Shown in pieces: positions 35,383 to 48,344 of a stretch of 64,000 nucleotides of DNA. This DNA is from Glycine soja. Taxonomy: Eukaryota; Streptophyta; Magnoliopsida; Fabales; Fabaceae. The notes under the pieces were generated by a model. It did no database searches and was not told the origin of the DNA. It saw nothing but the letters and a program-made list of their open reading frames with translations. The translations under genes were made by a program, and so were the position numbers. The first letter of the stretch is position 1, and each line of letters begins with the position of its first letter. The stretch lies in the NCBI RefSeq assembly GCF_004193775.1, contig NW_021143964.1, positions 1 to 64,000 of the forward strand, written 5' to 3'.

Positions 35383-37730
35383 ACTTCCGTGTGACAAGTT
35401 ATGACCATATGAATTTCTCGAGAGCATTCGTGGTTCAATTTCAAACTTCTCGATATATTATGTGCCTAAATCGGACTTCCGTTTGAAATGTTACGACGAT
35501 TAAATTTCTCGAGAGCATTTGTGGTTCAATTTCAAGCTTCTCTATATTATGCGCCTGAATCGGATTTCCGTGTGAAAATTTATGCCCATTGGAATTTCTT
35601 GAGAGCTTCCGATATTCAATTTCGAGCGTCTAGATATATTATGCGCCAAAATCGGACTTCCGTGTGACAAGTTATGACCATTTGAATATCTTGAGAGCTT
35701 TCGCTGTTCAATTTCGAGCGTCTCGATATATTATGCGCCTGAATCGAACTTCCGTGTGACAAGATATGACCATTTGAATTTCACGATAGCTTTCGTTGTT
35801 CTATTTAGAGCGTCTCGATATAATATTCGACTGAATCGTTCTTCCGTGCTAAAAGTTATGACCATTTGAATTTCTCGAGAGCTTCCGTTGTTCAATTTCA
35901 AGTGTCTCGATATATTATGCGCCTGAATCGGACTTCAGTGTGACAAGTTATGACCATTTGAATTTCTCGAGAGCTTTCATTGTTCAATTCCGAGCGTCTA
36001 GATATAGTATGCGCCTGAATCGGAGTTCCCTGTGACAAGTTATGACCATTTGAATTTCTCGAGAGCATTCGTGGTTCAAATCCAACCTTCTCGATATATT
36101 ATGCGCCTAAGTCGGACTTCCGTTTGAAAAGTTAGGACCATTTGAATTTCCCGAGAGCATTCGTTGTTCAATTTCGAGCGTCTCGATGTATTATGCGCCT
36201 GAATCGGACTTTCGTGTGACAATTTGTGACCATTTGAGTTTCTCGATAGCTTTCATTGTTTAATTTTGAGCGTCTCGATCTATTATGCAACTGAATCAAA
36301 CTTCCGTTTGAAAAGTTATGACCATTTAAATTTCTCGAGAGCATTCGTTGTTCAATTTCGAGCGTCTTGATATAGTATGCGCCTGAATCGGACTTCCGTG
36401 TGACCAGTTATGACCATTTGAATTTCTCCAGAGCATTCGTGGTTCAATTTCCAGATTCTCGATATATTATGCGCTTGAATTGGACTTCCGTGTGGCAAGT
36501 TACGACCATTTGATTTTCTGGAGTGCTTCCGTTGTTCAATTTCAAGCTTCTCGATATATTATGCACCTGAATCGGACTTCTGTTTGAATAGTTATGACCA
36601 TTTGAATTTCTCGAGAGCATTTGTTGTTCAATTTCGAGCGTCTCGATGTATTATGCGCCTGAATCGGACTTCCGTGTGACATGTTATGACCATATGAATT
36701 TCTCGAGAGCATTCGTTGTTCAATTTCGAGCGTGTCAATGTATTATGTGCCTTTATCGGACATCCGTGTGACAATTTATGACCATTTGAGTTTGTCGATA
36801 GTTATGACCATTTGAATTTGTCGAGAGCATTCATTGTTCAATTTCGAGCGTCTCAATGTATTATGCGCCTGAATCGGACTTCCGTGTGACAAGTTATGAC
36901 CATATGAATTTCTCGAGAGCTTTCGTTGGTCAATTTCGAGCGTCTAGATATAGTATGCGCCTGAATCGGACTTCCGAGTGACAAGTTATGACCATTTGAA
37001 TTTCTCGAGAGCATTTGTGGTTCAATTTCAAGCTTCTCGATATATTATGCGCCTCAATCGGACCTCCGTGTGATAAGATATGACCATTTGGGTTCTGGAG
37101 TGCTTCCGTTGTTCAATTTCAAGCTTCTCGATATATTATGCGCCTGAATCGGACTTCCGTTTGAAAAGTTAGGACCATTTGAATTTCTCGAGAGCATTTG
37201 TTGTTCAATTTCGAGCGTCTCGATGTATTATGCGCCTGAATCGGACTTCCGTGTGACACGTTATGACCATATGAATTTCTTGAGAGCTTTCGTTGTTCAA
37301 TTTCGAGCATCTAGATATAGTATGCGCCTGCATCGGACTTCCGTGTGACAAGTTATAACCATTTGAATTTCTCGAGAGCATTCATGGTTCAATTTCAACC
37401 TTCTCGATATATTATGCGCCTAAATCGGACTTCCGTTTCAAAAGTTATGACCATTTGAATTTCTCGAGAGCATTGGTTGTTCAATTTCGAGCGTGTCGAT
37501 GTATTATGCGCCTTTATCGGACTTCCGTGTGACAATTTATGACCATTTGTGTTTGTCGATAGTTATGACCATTAGAATTTCTCGAGAGAATTCATTATTC
37601 AATTTCGAGCGTCTCGAAGTATTATGCGCCTGAATCGAACTTCCGTGTGACCAGTTATGACCATATGAATTTCTCGAGAGCTTTCGTTGTTCAATTTTGA
37701 GCGTCTAGATATAGTATGCGCTTGAATCGG
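35383..37730 (+). repeat. 2349-bp higher-order repeat, copy 1
   Basis: This unit begins near GTGACAAGTTATGACCATATG before CAAACTTCTCG and contains distinctive lesions shared with copy 2: TTACGACGATTAAA, a short CTTCTCTATATTATG monomer (35540), GATATAATATTCGACTGAATCG, GGAGTTCCCTGTG, GTTCAAATCCAACC, and two 26-bp vestigial monomers (36776 and 37537). Length fits 25 full monomers plus two 26-bp remnants, minus a few bases. The 63-aa antisense frame at 37119-37310 is nearly the same as the one in each 1799-bp unit, so the two HOR families are related. Confidence 0.87.
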
Positions 37731-40473
37731 ACTTCCGTGTGACAAGTTATGACCATATGAATTTCTCGAGAGCATTCGTGGTTCAATTTCAAACTTCTCG
37801 ATATATTATGTGCCTAAATCGGACTTCCGTTTGAAATGTTACGACGATTAAAATTTCTCGAGAGCATTTGTGGTTCAATTTCAAGCTTCTCTATATTATG
37901 CGCCTGAATCGGATTTCCGTGTGAAAAGTTATGCCCATTGGAATTTCTTGAGAGCTTCCGATATTCAATTTCGAGCGTCTAGATATATTATGCACCAAAA
38001 TCGGACTTCCGTGTGACAAGTTATGACCATTTGAATATCTCGAGAGCTTTCGCTGTTCAATTTCGAGCGTCTCGATATATTATGCGCCTGAATCGAACTT
38101 CCGTGTGACAAGATATGACCATTTGAATTTCACGATAGCTTTCGTTGTTCTATTTAGAGCGTCTGGATATAATATTCGACTGAATCGTTCTTCCGTGCTA
38201 AAAGTTATGACCATTTGAATTTCTCGAGAGCTTCCGTTGTTCACTTTCAAGTGTCTCGATATATTATGCGCCTGAATCGGACTTCAGTGTGACAAGTTAT
38301 GACCATTTGAATTTCTCGAGAGCTTTCATTGTTCAATTTCGAGCGTCTAGATATAGTATGCGCCTGAATCGGAGTTCCCTGTGACAAGTTATGACCATTT
38401 GAATTTCTCGAGAGCATTCGTGGTTCAAATCCAACCTTCTCGATATATTATGCGCCTAAGTCGGACTTCCGTTTGAAAAGTTATGACCATTTGAATTTCC
38501 CGAGAGCATTCGTTGTTCAATTTCGAGCGTCTCGATGTATTATGCGCCTGAATCGGACTTTCGTGTGACAATTTATGACCATTTGAGTTTCTCGATAGCT
38601 TTCGTTGTTTAATTTTGAGCGTCTCGATCTATTATGCAACTGAATCAAACTTCCGTTTGAAAAGTTATGACCATTTGAATTTCTCGAGAGCATTCGTTGT
38701 TCAATTTCGAGCGTCTTGATATAGTATGCGCCTGAATCGGACTTCCGTGTGACCAGTTATGACCATTTGAATTTCTCCAGAGCATTCGTGGTTCAATTTC
38801 CAGATTCTCGATATATTATGCGCCTGAATTGGACTTCCGTGTGGCAAGTTACGACCATTTGAGTTTCTGGAGTGCTTCCGTTGTTCAATTTCAAGCTTCT
38901 CGATATATTATGCACCTGAATCGGACTTATGTTTGAATAGTTATGACCATTTGAATTTCTCGAGAGCATTTGTTGTTCAATTTCGAGCGTCTCGATGTAT
39001 TATGCGCCTGAATCGGACTTCCGTGTGACATGTTATGACCATATGAATTTCTCGAGAGCATTCGTTGTTCAATTTCGAGCGTGTCGATGTATTATGTGCC
39101 TTTATCGGACATCCGTGTGACAATTTATGACCATTTGAGTTTGTCGATAGTTGTGACCATTTGAATTTCTCGAGAGCATTCATTGTTCAATTTCGAGCGT
39201 CTCAATGTATTATGCTCCTGAATCGGACTTCCGTGTGACAAGTTATGACCATATGAATTTCTCGAGAGCTTTCGTTGTTCAATTTCGAGCGTCTAGATAT
39301 AGTATGCGCCTGAATCGGACTTCCGTGTGACAAGTTATGACCATTTGAATTTCTCGAGAGCATTTGTTGTTCAATTTCGAGCGTCTCGATGTATTATGCG
39401 CCTGAATCGGACTTCCGTGTGACATGTTATGACCATATGAATTTCTCGAGAGCATTCGTTGTTCAATTTCGAGCGTGTCGATGTATTATGTGCCTTTATC
39501 GGACATCCGTGTGACAATTTATGACCATTTGAGTTTGTCGATAGTTGTGACCATTTGAATTTCTCGAGAGCATTCATTGTTCAATTTCGAGCGTCTCAAT
39601 GTATTATGCGCCTGAATCGGACTTCCGTGTGACAAGTTATGACCATATGAATTTCTCGAGAGCTTTCGTTGTTCAATTTCGAGCGTCTAGATATAGTATG
39701 CGCCTGAATCGGACTTCCGTGTGACAAGTTATGACCATTTGAATTTCTCGAGAGCATTTGTGGTTCAATTTCAAGTTTCTCGATATATTATGCGCCTCAA
39801 TCGGACCTCCGTGTGATAAGATATGACCATTTGAGTTCTGGAGTGCTTTCGTTGTTCAATTTCAAGCATCTCGATATATTATGCGCCTGAATCGGACTTC
39901 CGTTTGAAAAGTTAGGAGCATTTGAATTTCTCGAGAGCATTTGTTGTTCAATTTCGAGCGTCTCGATGTGTTATGCGCCTAAATCGGACTTCCGTGTGAC
40001 AATTTATGACCATTTGTATTTCTCGAGAGCTTTCGTTGTTCAATTTCGAGCATCTTGATATAGGTTGCGCCTGCATCGGACTTCCGTGTGACAAGTTATA
40101 ACCATTTGAATTTCTCGAGAGCAATCGTGGTTCAATTTCAACCTTCTCGATATATTATGCGCCTAAATCGGACTTCCGTTTCAAAAGTTATGACCATTTG
40201 AATTTCTCGAGAGCATTGGTTGTTCAATTTCGAGCGTCTCGATGTATTATGCGCCTTTATCGGACTTCCGTGTGACAATTTATGACCATTTGTGTTTGTC
40301 GATAGTTATGACCATTAGAATTTCTCGAGAGCATTCATTGTTCAATTTCGAGCGTCTCGATGTATTATGCGCCTGAATCGGACTTCCGTGTGACCAGTTA
40401 TGACCATATGAATTTCTCGAGAGCTTTCGTTGTTCAATTTCGAGCGTCTAGATATAGTATGCGCTTGAATCGG
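37731..40473 (+). repeat. 2349-bp higher-order repeat, copy 2, with a 394-bp internal duplication
   Basis: The offset to copy 1 is 2348 bp at the start, 2349 after a one-base insertion (GATTAAAATTTC against GATTAAATTTC), and 2743 after an extra 394 bp, so this copy is longer by exactly that duplication. Anchors: CTCTATATTATG 35540/37889, GACATGTTATG 36679/39028, CATTGGTTG 37471/40214, GCGCTTGAATCGG 37718/40461. Point differences such as TATGCACC (37992) for TATGCGCC and GTCTGGATATAATA (38161) for GTCTCGATATAATA are sparse. Confidence 0.87.
38960..39750 (+). repeat. 394-bp tandem duplication inside the second 2349-bp unit
   Basis: GAGAGCATTTGTTG lies at about 38962 and again 394 bp later, and the following text, including the 26-bp vestigial monomer (39125 and 39519), is repeated. 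394 = four full monomers (368) plus one 26-bp remnant. The only difference I noticed is TATGCTCC (39211) against TATGCGCC (39605), so the event looks recent. The antisense 68-aa frames at 38977 and 39371 are identical satellite translations. Confidence 0.88.
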
Positions 40474-42336
40474 ACTTCCGTGTGACAAGTTATGACCATT
40501 TGAATTTCTCGAGAGCATTCGTGGTTCAATTTCAAGGTTCTCGATATATTATGCGCCTGAATCGGACTTTCGTGTGACAAGTTACGACCATTTGAATTTC
40601 TCGAGAGTATTCGTTGTTTAATTTCGAGCGTCTCGATATATTATGCGCCTCAATCGGACCTCCGTGTGATAAGTTATGACTATTTGAGTTTCTGGAGAGC
40701 TTCCATTGTTCAATTTCGAGCGTCTCGATGTGTTATGCGCCTGAATCGAACTTCTGTGTGATAATTTATGACCATTTGAGTTTCTCGATAGCTTTCGTTG
40801 TTTAATTTCGAGCGTCTCGATATATTATGCAACTGAATCAGACTTCCGTGTGGCATGTTAAGACCATTTGAATTTCTCGAGAGAATTCGTTGTTGAATTT
40901 TGAGCGCCTGGATATATTATACGCCTGAATCAGACTTCCTTGTGAAAAGTTATGACCATTTGAATTTCTCGAGAGCTTCCAGTTTTCAATTTAGAGCGTC
41001 TCGATATGTGATGCGCCAAAATCGGACATCCGTTTCAAAAGTTATGACCATTTGAATTTCTCGATAGCTTTCGTTATTTAATTTCGAGCGTCTCGATATA
41101 TTATGCATCTGAATCATACTTCCGTTTGAAAGGTTATGACAATTTGAATTTCTCGAGAGCATTCGTTGTTCAATTTCGAGCGTGTTGATGTATTATGCGC
41201 GTGAATCGGACATCCGTGTGACAAGTTATGACCATATGAATTTCCCGAGATCTTTCGTTGTTCAATTTCGAGCGTCTCGATATTGTATGCGCCTGAATCG
41301 GACTACCGTGTGACAAGTTACAACCATTTGAATTTCTCGAGAGTATTCGTTGTTTAATTTCGAGCGTCTCGATATATTATGCGCCTCAATCGGACTTCCG
41401 TGTGACAAGTTATGACCATATGAATTTCTCGAGAGCTTTCGTTGTTCAATTTCGAGCGTCTCGATATAGTATGCGCCTGAATCGGACTACCGTGTGACAA
41501 GTTACGACCATTTGAATTTCTCGAGAGTATTCGTTGTTTAATTTCGAACGTCTCGATATATTATACGCCTAAATCGGACCTCCGTGTGATATGTTATGAC
41601 CATTTGAGTTTCATGAGAGCATTCGTTGTTCAATTTCAAGCGTCTCGATGTATCATGCACCTGAATCGGACTTCCGTGTGACACGTTATGACCATATGAA
41701 TTTCTCGAGAGCTTTCATTGTTCAATTTGGAGCGCCTAGATATAGTATACGCCTGAATCGGAGTTCCGTGTGACAAGTTATGACCATTTGAATTTCTCGA
41801 GAGCATTCGTGGTTCAAATCCAACCTTCTCGATATATTATGCGCCTCAATCGGACCTCCGTGTGATAAGTTATGACCATTTGAATTTCCCGAGAGAATTC
41901 GTTGTTCAATTTCGAGCGTCTCGATATTGTATGCGCCTGAATCAGACTTCCGTGTGACAAGTTATGACCATTTGAATTTCTCTAGAGCATTCGTTGTTCA
42001 ATTTCAATCTTCTTGATATATTATGCCCCTGAATCAGACTTCCGTGTGACAAGTTATGACCATTTGGATTTCTCGAGAGTATTCGTTGTTTAATTTCGAG
42101 CGTCTCGATATATTATGCAACCGAATTAGACTTCCGTGTGGCATGTTATGACCATTTGAATTTCTCTAGAGCATTCGTTGTTCAATTTCAAGTTTCTCTA
42201 TATCATGCGCCTGAATCGGATTTCCGTGTGAAAAGTTAGGACCATTGGAATTTCTCGAGAGGATCCGATGTTCAATTTCGAGGGTCTGGATATATTATGC
42301 GCCTGAATCGGACTTTCGTGTGACAAGTTATGGCCA

Positions 42337-43040
42337 TTTGAATTTCTCGAGAGCATTCGTTGTTCAATTACGAGCGTCTCAATATACTATGCGCCTGAAT
42401 CGGACTTCCGTGTGACAAGTTATGACCATATGAATTTCGCTAGAGCATTCATTGTTCAATTTCGAGCGTCTCGATATAGTATGCGCCTGAATCGGACATC
42501 CGTTTCAAAAGTTATGACCATTTGAATTTCTCGCTAGCTTTCGTTGTTCTACTTACAGCGTCTCGATATATTATTCGACTTAATCGGACTTCCGTGCTAA
42601 AAGTTATGACCATTTGAATTTCTCGCGAGCTTCCGGTGTTCAATTTGAAGCTTCTCGATGTATTATGCGCCTGAATCGGAGTTCCGGGTGACAATTTATG
42701 ACCATTTGAGTTTCTCGATAGCTTTCGTTGTTTAATTTCGAGCGTCTCGGTATATTATGCAACCGAATCAGACTTCTGTGTGGCATGTTATGACCATTTG
42801 AATTTCTCGAGAGCATTCGTTGTTGAATTTTGAGCATCTCGATATATTATGCGCCTTAATCGGACTTCCTTGTGAAAAGTTATGACCATTTGAATTTCTC
42901 GAGAGCTTCCGATTTTCAATTTAGAGCGTCTCGATATGTGATGAGCCAAAATCGGACATCTTTTTCAAAAGTTACGACCATTTGAATTTCTCGATAACTT
43001 TCGTTGTTCTACTTACAGCGTCTCGATATATTATTCGACT
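42337..43040 (+). repeat. Satellite segment duplicated at 48131-48834 (offset 5794 bp)
   Basis: Shared ordered variants: GTTCAATTACGAGCG (CAATTA at 42365 and 48159), ATACTATGCGCC, TTTCGCTAGAGC, CTCGCTAGC, TTCTACTTACAGCG (42551 and 48345), TTATTCGACTTAATC, CTCGCGAGCTTCCG, CTCGGTATATTATGCAACC. 5794 is close to 63 x 92 (5796). The match is tight over the first 300 bp and looser afterwards (GGAGTTCCGGGTG against GGACTTCCGTGTG). Confidence 0.8.
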
Positions 43041-44534
43041 TAATCGGACTTCCGTGCTAAAAGTTATGACCATTTGAATTTCTCGAGAGCTTCCGATGTT
43101 CAATTTCGAGCGTCTTAATATATTATGCAACTGAATCAGACTTCCGTGTGGCATGTTATGACCATTTGAATTTCTCGAGAGCATTCGTTGTTGAATTTTG
43201 AGCGTCAAGATATATTATGCGCCTGAATCTGACTTCCTTGTGAAAAGTTATGACCATTTGAATTTTTGAGAGCTTCCGGTTTTCAATTTAGAGCGTCTCG
43301 ATATGTGATGCGCCAAAATCGGACATCCATTTCAAAAGTTATGACCATTTGAATTTCTCGATAGCTTTCGTTGTTTAATTTCGAGCGTCTCGATATATTA
43401 TGCAACTGAATCACAGTTACGTTTGAAAAGATATGACCATTTAAATTTTTCGAGAGCATTCGTTGTTCAACTTCGAGCGTCTCGATGTATTATGCGCCTG
43501 AATCGGACTTCCGTGTGACAAGTTATGACCATATGAATTTCTCGAGAGCTTTCGTTGTTCAATTTCGAGCGTCTAGATATAGTATGCGCCTGAATCGGAC
43601 TTCCGTGTGACAATTTATGACCATTTGACTTTCTTGAGAGCTTCCGTTGTTCAATTTCAAGCTTCTCGATATATTATGCGGCTGAAGCGGACCTCCGAGT
43701 GATAAGTTATGACCATTTGAGTTTCTGGAGAGTATTCGTTGTTTAATTTCGAGCGTCTCGTTATATTATGTGCCTCAATCGGACCTCCGTGTGATAAGTT
43801 ATGACCATTTGTGTTTCTTGAGAGCTTCCGTTGTTCAATTTCAAGCTTCTCGATATATTATGTGCCTGAATCGGACTTCCGTTTGAAATGTTATGACCAT
43901 TTGAATTTCTCCAGAGCTTTCGTTGTTAAATTTCGAGCGTCTCGATATATTATGCGCCTGAATTGGACTTCCGTGTGACAAGTTACGACCATTTGAATTT
44001 CTCGAGAGTATTCGTTGTTTAATTTCGAGCGTCTCGATATATTATGCGCCTCAATCGAACCTCCGTGTGATAAGTTATGACCATTTGAGTTTCTGGAAAG
44101 CTTCTGTTGTTCAATTTCAAGCTTCACGATATATTATGCGCCTGAATCGGACTTCCGTTTGAAAAGTTATGACCATTTGAATTTCTCGAGAGCATTCGTT
44201 GTTCAATTTCGAGCATCTCGATGTATTATGCGCCTGAATCGGACTTTCGTGTGATAATTTATGACCATTTGAGTTTCTCGATAGCTTTCGTTATTTAATT
44301 TCGGGCGTCTCGATATATTATGCAACTGAATCAGACTTCCGTGTGGCATGTTATGACCATTTGAATTTCTCGAGAGCATTCGTTGTTGAATTTTGAGCGT
44401 TTGGATATATTATGCGCCTGAATTAGACTTCCTTGTGAAAAGTTATGACCATTTGAATTTCTCGAGAGCTTCCAGTATTCAATTTAGAGCGTCTCGATAT
44501 GTGATGCGCCAAAATCGGACATCCGTTTCAAAAG

Positions 44535-45118
44535 TTATGACCATTTGAGTTGCTGGAGAGTTTCCGTTGTTCAATTTCAAGCTTCTCGATATGTTATGCG
44601 CTTGAATCGGACTTCCGTTTTAAAAGTTATGACCAGTTGAATTTCTCGAGAGCATTCGTTGTTCAATTTCAAGCTTCTCGATATATTATGCGCCTGATTC
44701 GGACATCCATGTGACAAGTTATGACCATTCGAATTTCTCGAGAGCATTCGTTGTTCAATTTCGAGCGTCTCGATATAGTATGCGCCTGAATCGGACTACC
44801 GTGTGACAAGTCACGACCATTTGCATTTCTCGAGAGCATTCGTGGTTCAAATCCAACCTTCTCGATATATTATGCGCCTCAATCGGACCTCCGTGTGATA
44901 ATTTATGACCATTTGAATTTCCCGAGAGCAATCGTTCTTCAATTTCGAGCGTCTCGATATAGTGTGCGCCCTAATCGGACTACCGTGTGACAAGTTACGA
45001 CCATTTGAATTTCTCGAGAGTATTCGTTGTTTAATTTCGAACGTCTCGATATATTATATGCCTGAATCGGACCTCCGTGCGATATGTTATGACCATTTGA
45101 GTTTCTTGAGAGCATTCG
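44535..45118 (+). repeat. Satellite segment duplicated at 49686-50270 (56-monomer offset)
   Basis: CCTGATTCGGACATCC occurs at 44693, 46441 and 49844. The first gap is 1748 bp (19 x 92) and the second 3403 (37 x 92 minus 1). The first and third occurrences share a longer context: GTTGCTGGAGAG, TCGATATGTTATGCGC, ACCATTCGAATTTC, AAGTCACGACCATTTGC, GCAATCGTTCTTC, ATATAGTGTGCGCC, GTGCGATATG. The middle occurrence carries only part of it. Confidence 0.8.
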
Positions 45119-45573
45119 TTGTTCAATTTCGAGCGTGTCGATGTATTATGCGCCTGAATCGGACTTCCGTGTGACAAGTTATGACCATATGAATTTCTCG
45201 AGAGCTTTCCTTGTTCAATTTCGAGCGTCTCGATATAGTATGCGCCTGAATCGGACTACCGTGTGACAAGTTACGACCATTTGAATTTCTCGAGAGTATT
45301 CGTTGTTTAATTTCGAACGTCTCGATATATTATACGCCTGAATCGGACCTCCGTTTGATATGTTATGACCATTTGAGTTTCTTGAGAGCATTCGTTGTTC
45401 AATTTCAAGCGTCTCGATGTATTATGCGCCTGAATCGGATTTCCGTGTGACACGTTATGACCATATGAATTTCTCGAGAGCTTTCATTGTTCAATTTCGA
45501 GCGTCTAGATATAGTATGCCCCTGAATCGGAGTTCCGTGTGACAAGTTATGACCATTTGAATTTCTCGAGAGC

Positions 45574-46393
45574 ATTCGTGGTTCAAATCCAACCTTCTCG
45601 ATATATTATGCGCCTCAATCGAACCTCCGTGTGATAAGTTATGACCATTTGAATTTCCCGAGAGCATTCGTTGTTCAATTTCGAGCGTCTCGATGTATTA
45701 TGCGCCTGAATTGGACTTCCGTGTGACAAGTTATGACCATATGAATTTCTCGAGAGCTTTCGTTGGTTAATTTTGAGCGTCTCGATATAGTATGCCCCTG
45801 AATCAGACTTCCGTGTGACAAGTTATGACCATTTGAATTTCTCTAGAGCATTCGTTGTTCAATTTCAAGCTTCTCGATATATTATGCCCCTGAATCGGAC
45901 TTCCGTGTGACAAGTTATGACCATTTGAATTTCTCGAGAGTATTCGTTGTTTAATTTCGAGCGTCTCGATATATTATGCGCCTCAATCGGACCTCCGTGT
46001 GACAAGTTATGACCATTTGAGTTGCTGGAGAGTTTCCGTTTTTCAAATTCAAGCTTCTCGATATGTTATGCGCCTGAAACGGACTTCCGTTTTAAAAGTT
46101 ATGACCACTTGAATTTCTCCAGAGCATTCGTTGTTTAATTTCGAGCGTCTCGATGTATTATGCGCCTGAATTGGACTTCCGTGTGACAAGTTATGACCAT
46201 ATGAATTTCTCGAGAGCTTTTGTTGTTTAATTTTGAGCGTCTCGATATAGTATGCGCCTGAATCAGACTTCCGTGTGACAAGTTATGACCATTTGAATTT
46301 CTCTAGAGCATTCGTTGTTCAATTTAAAGCTGCTCGATATATTATGCCCCTGAATCGGACTTCCGTGTGACAAGTTATGACCACTTGAATTTC
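45574..46393 (+). repeat. 11-monomer-offset duplication, copy 1 (partner 46586-47405)
   Basis: Anchors CTGAATTGGAC at 45706 and 46718, and again at 46166 and 47178, are both exactly 1012 bp apart (11 x 92). Shared variants in order: GTTCAAATCCAACC, GAATTTCCCGAGAGC, TTTCGTTGGTTAATTTTGAG, TTCTCTAGAGC, GTTGCTGGAGAG, TTCAAATTCAAGC, CCTGAAACGGAC, AATTTAAAGCTGCTCG. Few point differences. Confidence 0.83.
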
Positions 46394-46585
46394 TCGAGAG
46401 CATTCGTTGTTCAATTTCAAGCTTCTCGATATATTATGCGCCTGATTCGGACATCCATGTGACAAGTTATGACCATTCGAATTTCTCGAGAGCATTCGTT
46501 GTTCAATTTTGAGCGTCTCGATATAGTATGCGCCTGAATCGGACTATCGTGTTACAAGTCACGACCATTTGCATTTCTCGAGAGC

Positions 46586-47405
46586 ATTCGTGGTTCAAAT
46601 CCAACCTTCTCGATATATTATGCGCCTCAATCGGACCTCCGTGTGATAATTTATGACCATTTGAATTTCCCGAGAGCATTCGTTGTTCAATTTCGAGCGT
46701 CTCGATGTATTATGCGCCTGAATTGGACTTCCGTGTGACAAGTTATGACCATATGAATTTCTCGAGAGCTTTCGTTGGTTAATTTTGAGGGTCTCGATAT
46801 AGTATGCGCCTGAATCAGACTTCCGTGTGACAAGTTATGACCATTTGAATTTCTCTAGAGCATTCGTTGTTCAATTTCAAGCTTCTCGATATATTATGCG
46901 CCTGAATCGGTCTTTCGTGTGACAAGTTATGACCATTTGAATTTCTCGAGAGTATTCGTTGTTTAATTTCGAGCGTCTCGATATATTATGCGCCTCAATC
47001 GGACCTCCGTCTGACAAGTTATGACCATTTGAGTTGCTGGAGAGTTTCCGTTGTTCAAATTCAAGCTTCTCGATATATTATGCGCCTGAAACGGACTTCC
47101 GTTTTAAAAGTTATGACCACTTGAATTTCTCGAGAGCATTTGTTGTTTAATTTCGAGCGTCTCGATGTATTATGCGCCTGAATTGGACTTCCGTGTGACA
47201 AGTTATGACCATATGAATTTCTCGAGAGCTTTCGTTGTTTAATTTTGAGCGTCTCGATATAGTATGCGCCTGAATCAGACTTCCGTGTGACAAGTTATGA
47301 CCATTTGAATTTCTCTAGAGCATTCGTTGTTCAATTTAAAGCTGCTCGATATATTATGCCCCTGAATCGGACTTCCGTGTGACAAGTTATGACCATTTGA
47401 ATTTC
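46586..47405 (+). repeat. 11-monomer-offset duplication, copy 2 (partner 45574-46393)
   Basis: Second copy of the segment above. It differs at single bases, for example TTTTGAGGGTC (46787) for TTTTGAGCGTC, GGTCTTTCG (46909) for GGACTTCCG and GTCTGACAAG (47009) for GTGTGACAAG. Similarity ends where CTCGAGTGTATTCG replaces CTCGAGAGCATTCG. Confidence 0.82.
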
Positions 47406-48344
47406 TCGAGTGTATTCGTTGTTTAATTTCGAGCGTCTCGATATATTATGCGCCTCAATCGGACCTTCGTGTGATAAGTTATGACCATTTGAGTTTCTGG
47501 AGAGTTTCTGTTGTTGAATTTCAAGCGTCTCGATATATTATGGATCTGAATCCGACTTTCGTGTGGCATGTTATGACCATTTGAATTTCTCGAGAGCATT
47601 CGTTGTTGAATTTCGAGCGTCTCGATATATTATGCATCTGAATCAGACTTCCGTGTGGCATGTTATGACCATTTGAACTTCTCGAGAGTATTCGTTGTTG
47701 AATTTTGAGCGTCAAGATATATTATGCGCCTGAATCTGACTTCCTTTTGAAAAGTTATGACCATTTGAATATTTGAGAGCTTCCGGTTTTCAATTTTGAG
47801 CGTCTCGATATGTGATGTGCCAAAATCGGACATCCATTTCAAAAGTTATGACCATTTGAATTTCTCGATAGCTTTCGTTGTTTAATTTCGAGCGTCTCGA
47901 TATATTATGCAACTAAATCACAGTTCCGTTTGAAAAGATATGACCATTTGTATTTTTCGAGAGCCTTCGTTGTTCAATTTCGAGCGTCTCGATGTATTAT
48001 GCGCTTGAATCGGACTTCCGTGTGACAAGTTATGACCATATGAATTTCTCGAGAGCTTTCGTTGTTTAATTTTGAGCGTCTCGATATAGTATGCGCCTGA
48101 ATCAGACTTCCGTGTGACAAGTTATGACCATTGGAATTTCTCGAGAGCATTCGTTGTTCAATTACGAGCGTCTCGATATACTATGCGCCTGAATCGGACT
48201 TCCGTGTGACAAGTTATGACCATATGAATTTCGCTAGAGCATTCATTGTTCAATTTCGAGCGTCTCGATATAGTATGCGCCTGAATCGGACATCCGTTTC
48301 AAAAGTTATGACCATTTGAATTTCTCGCTAGCTTTCGTTGTTCT

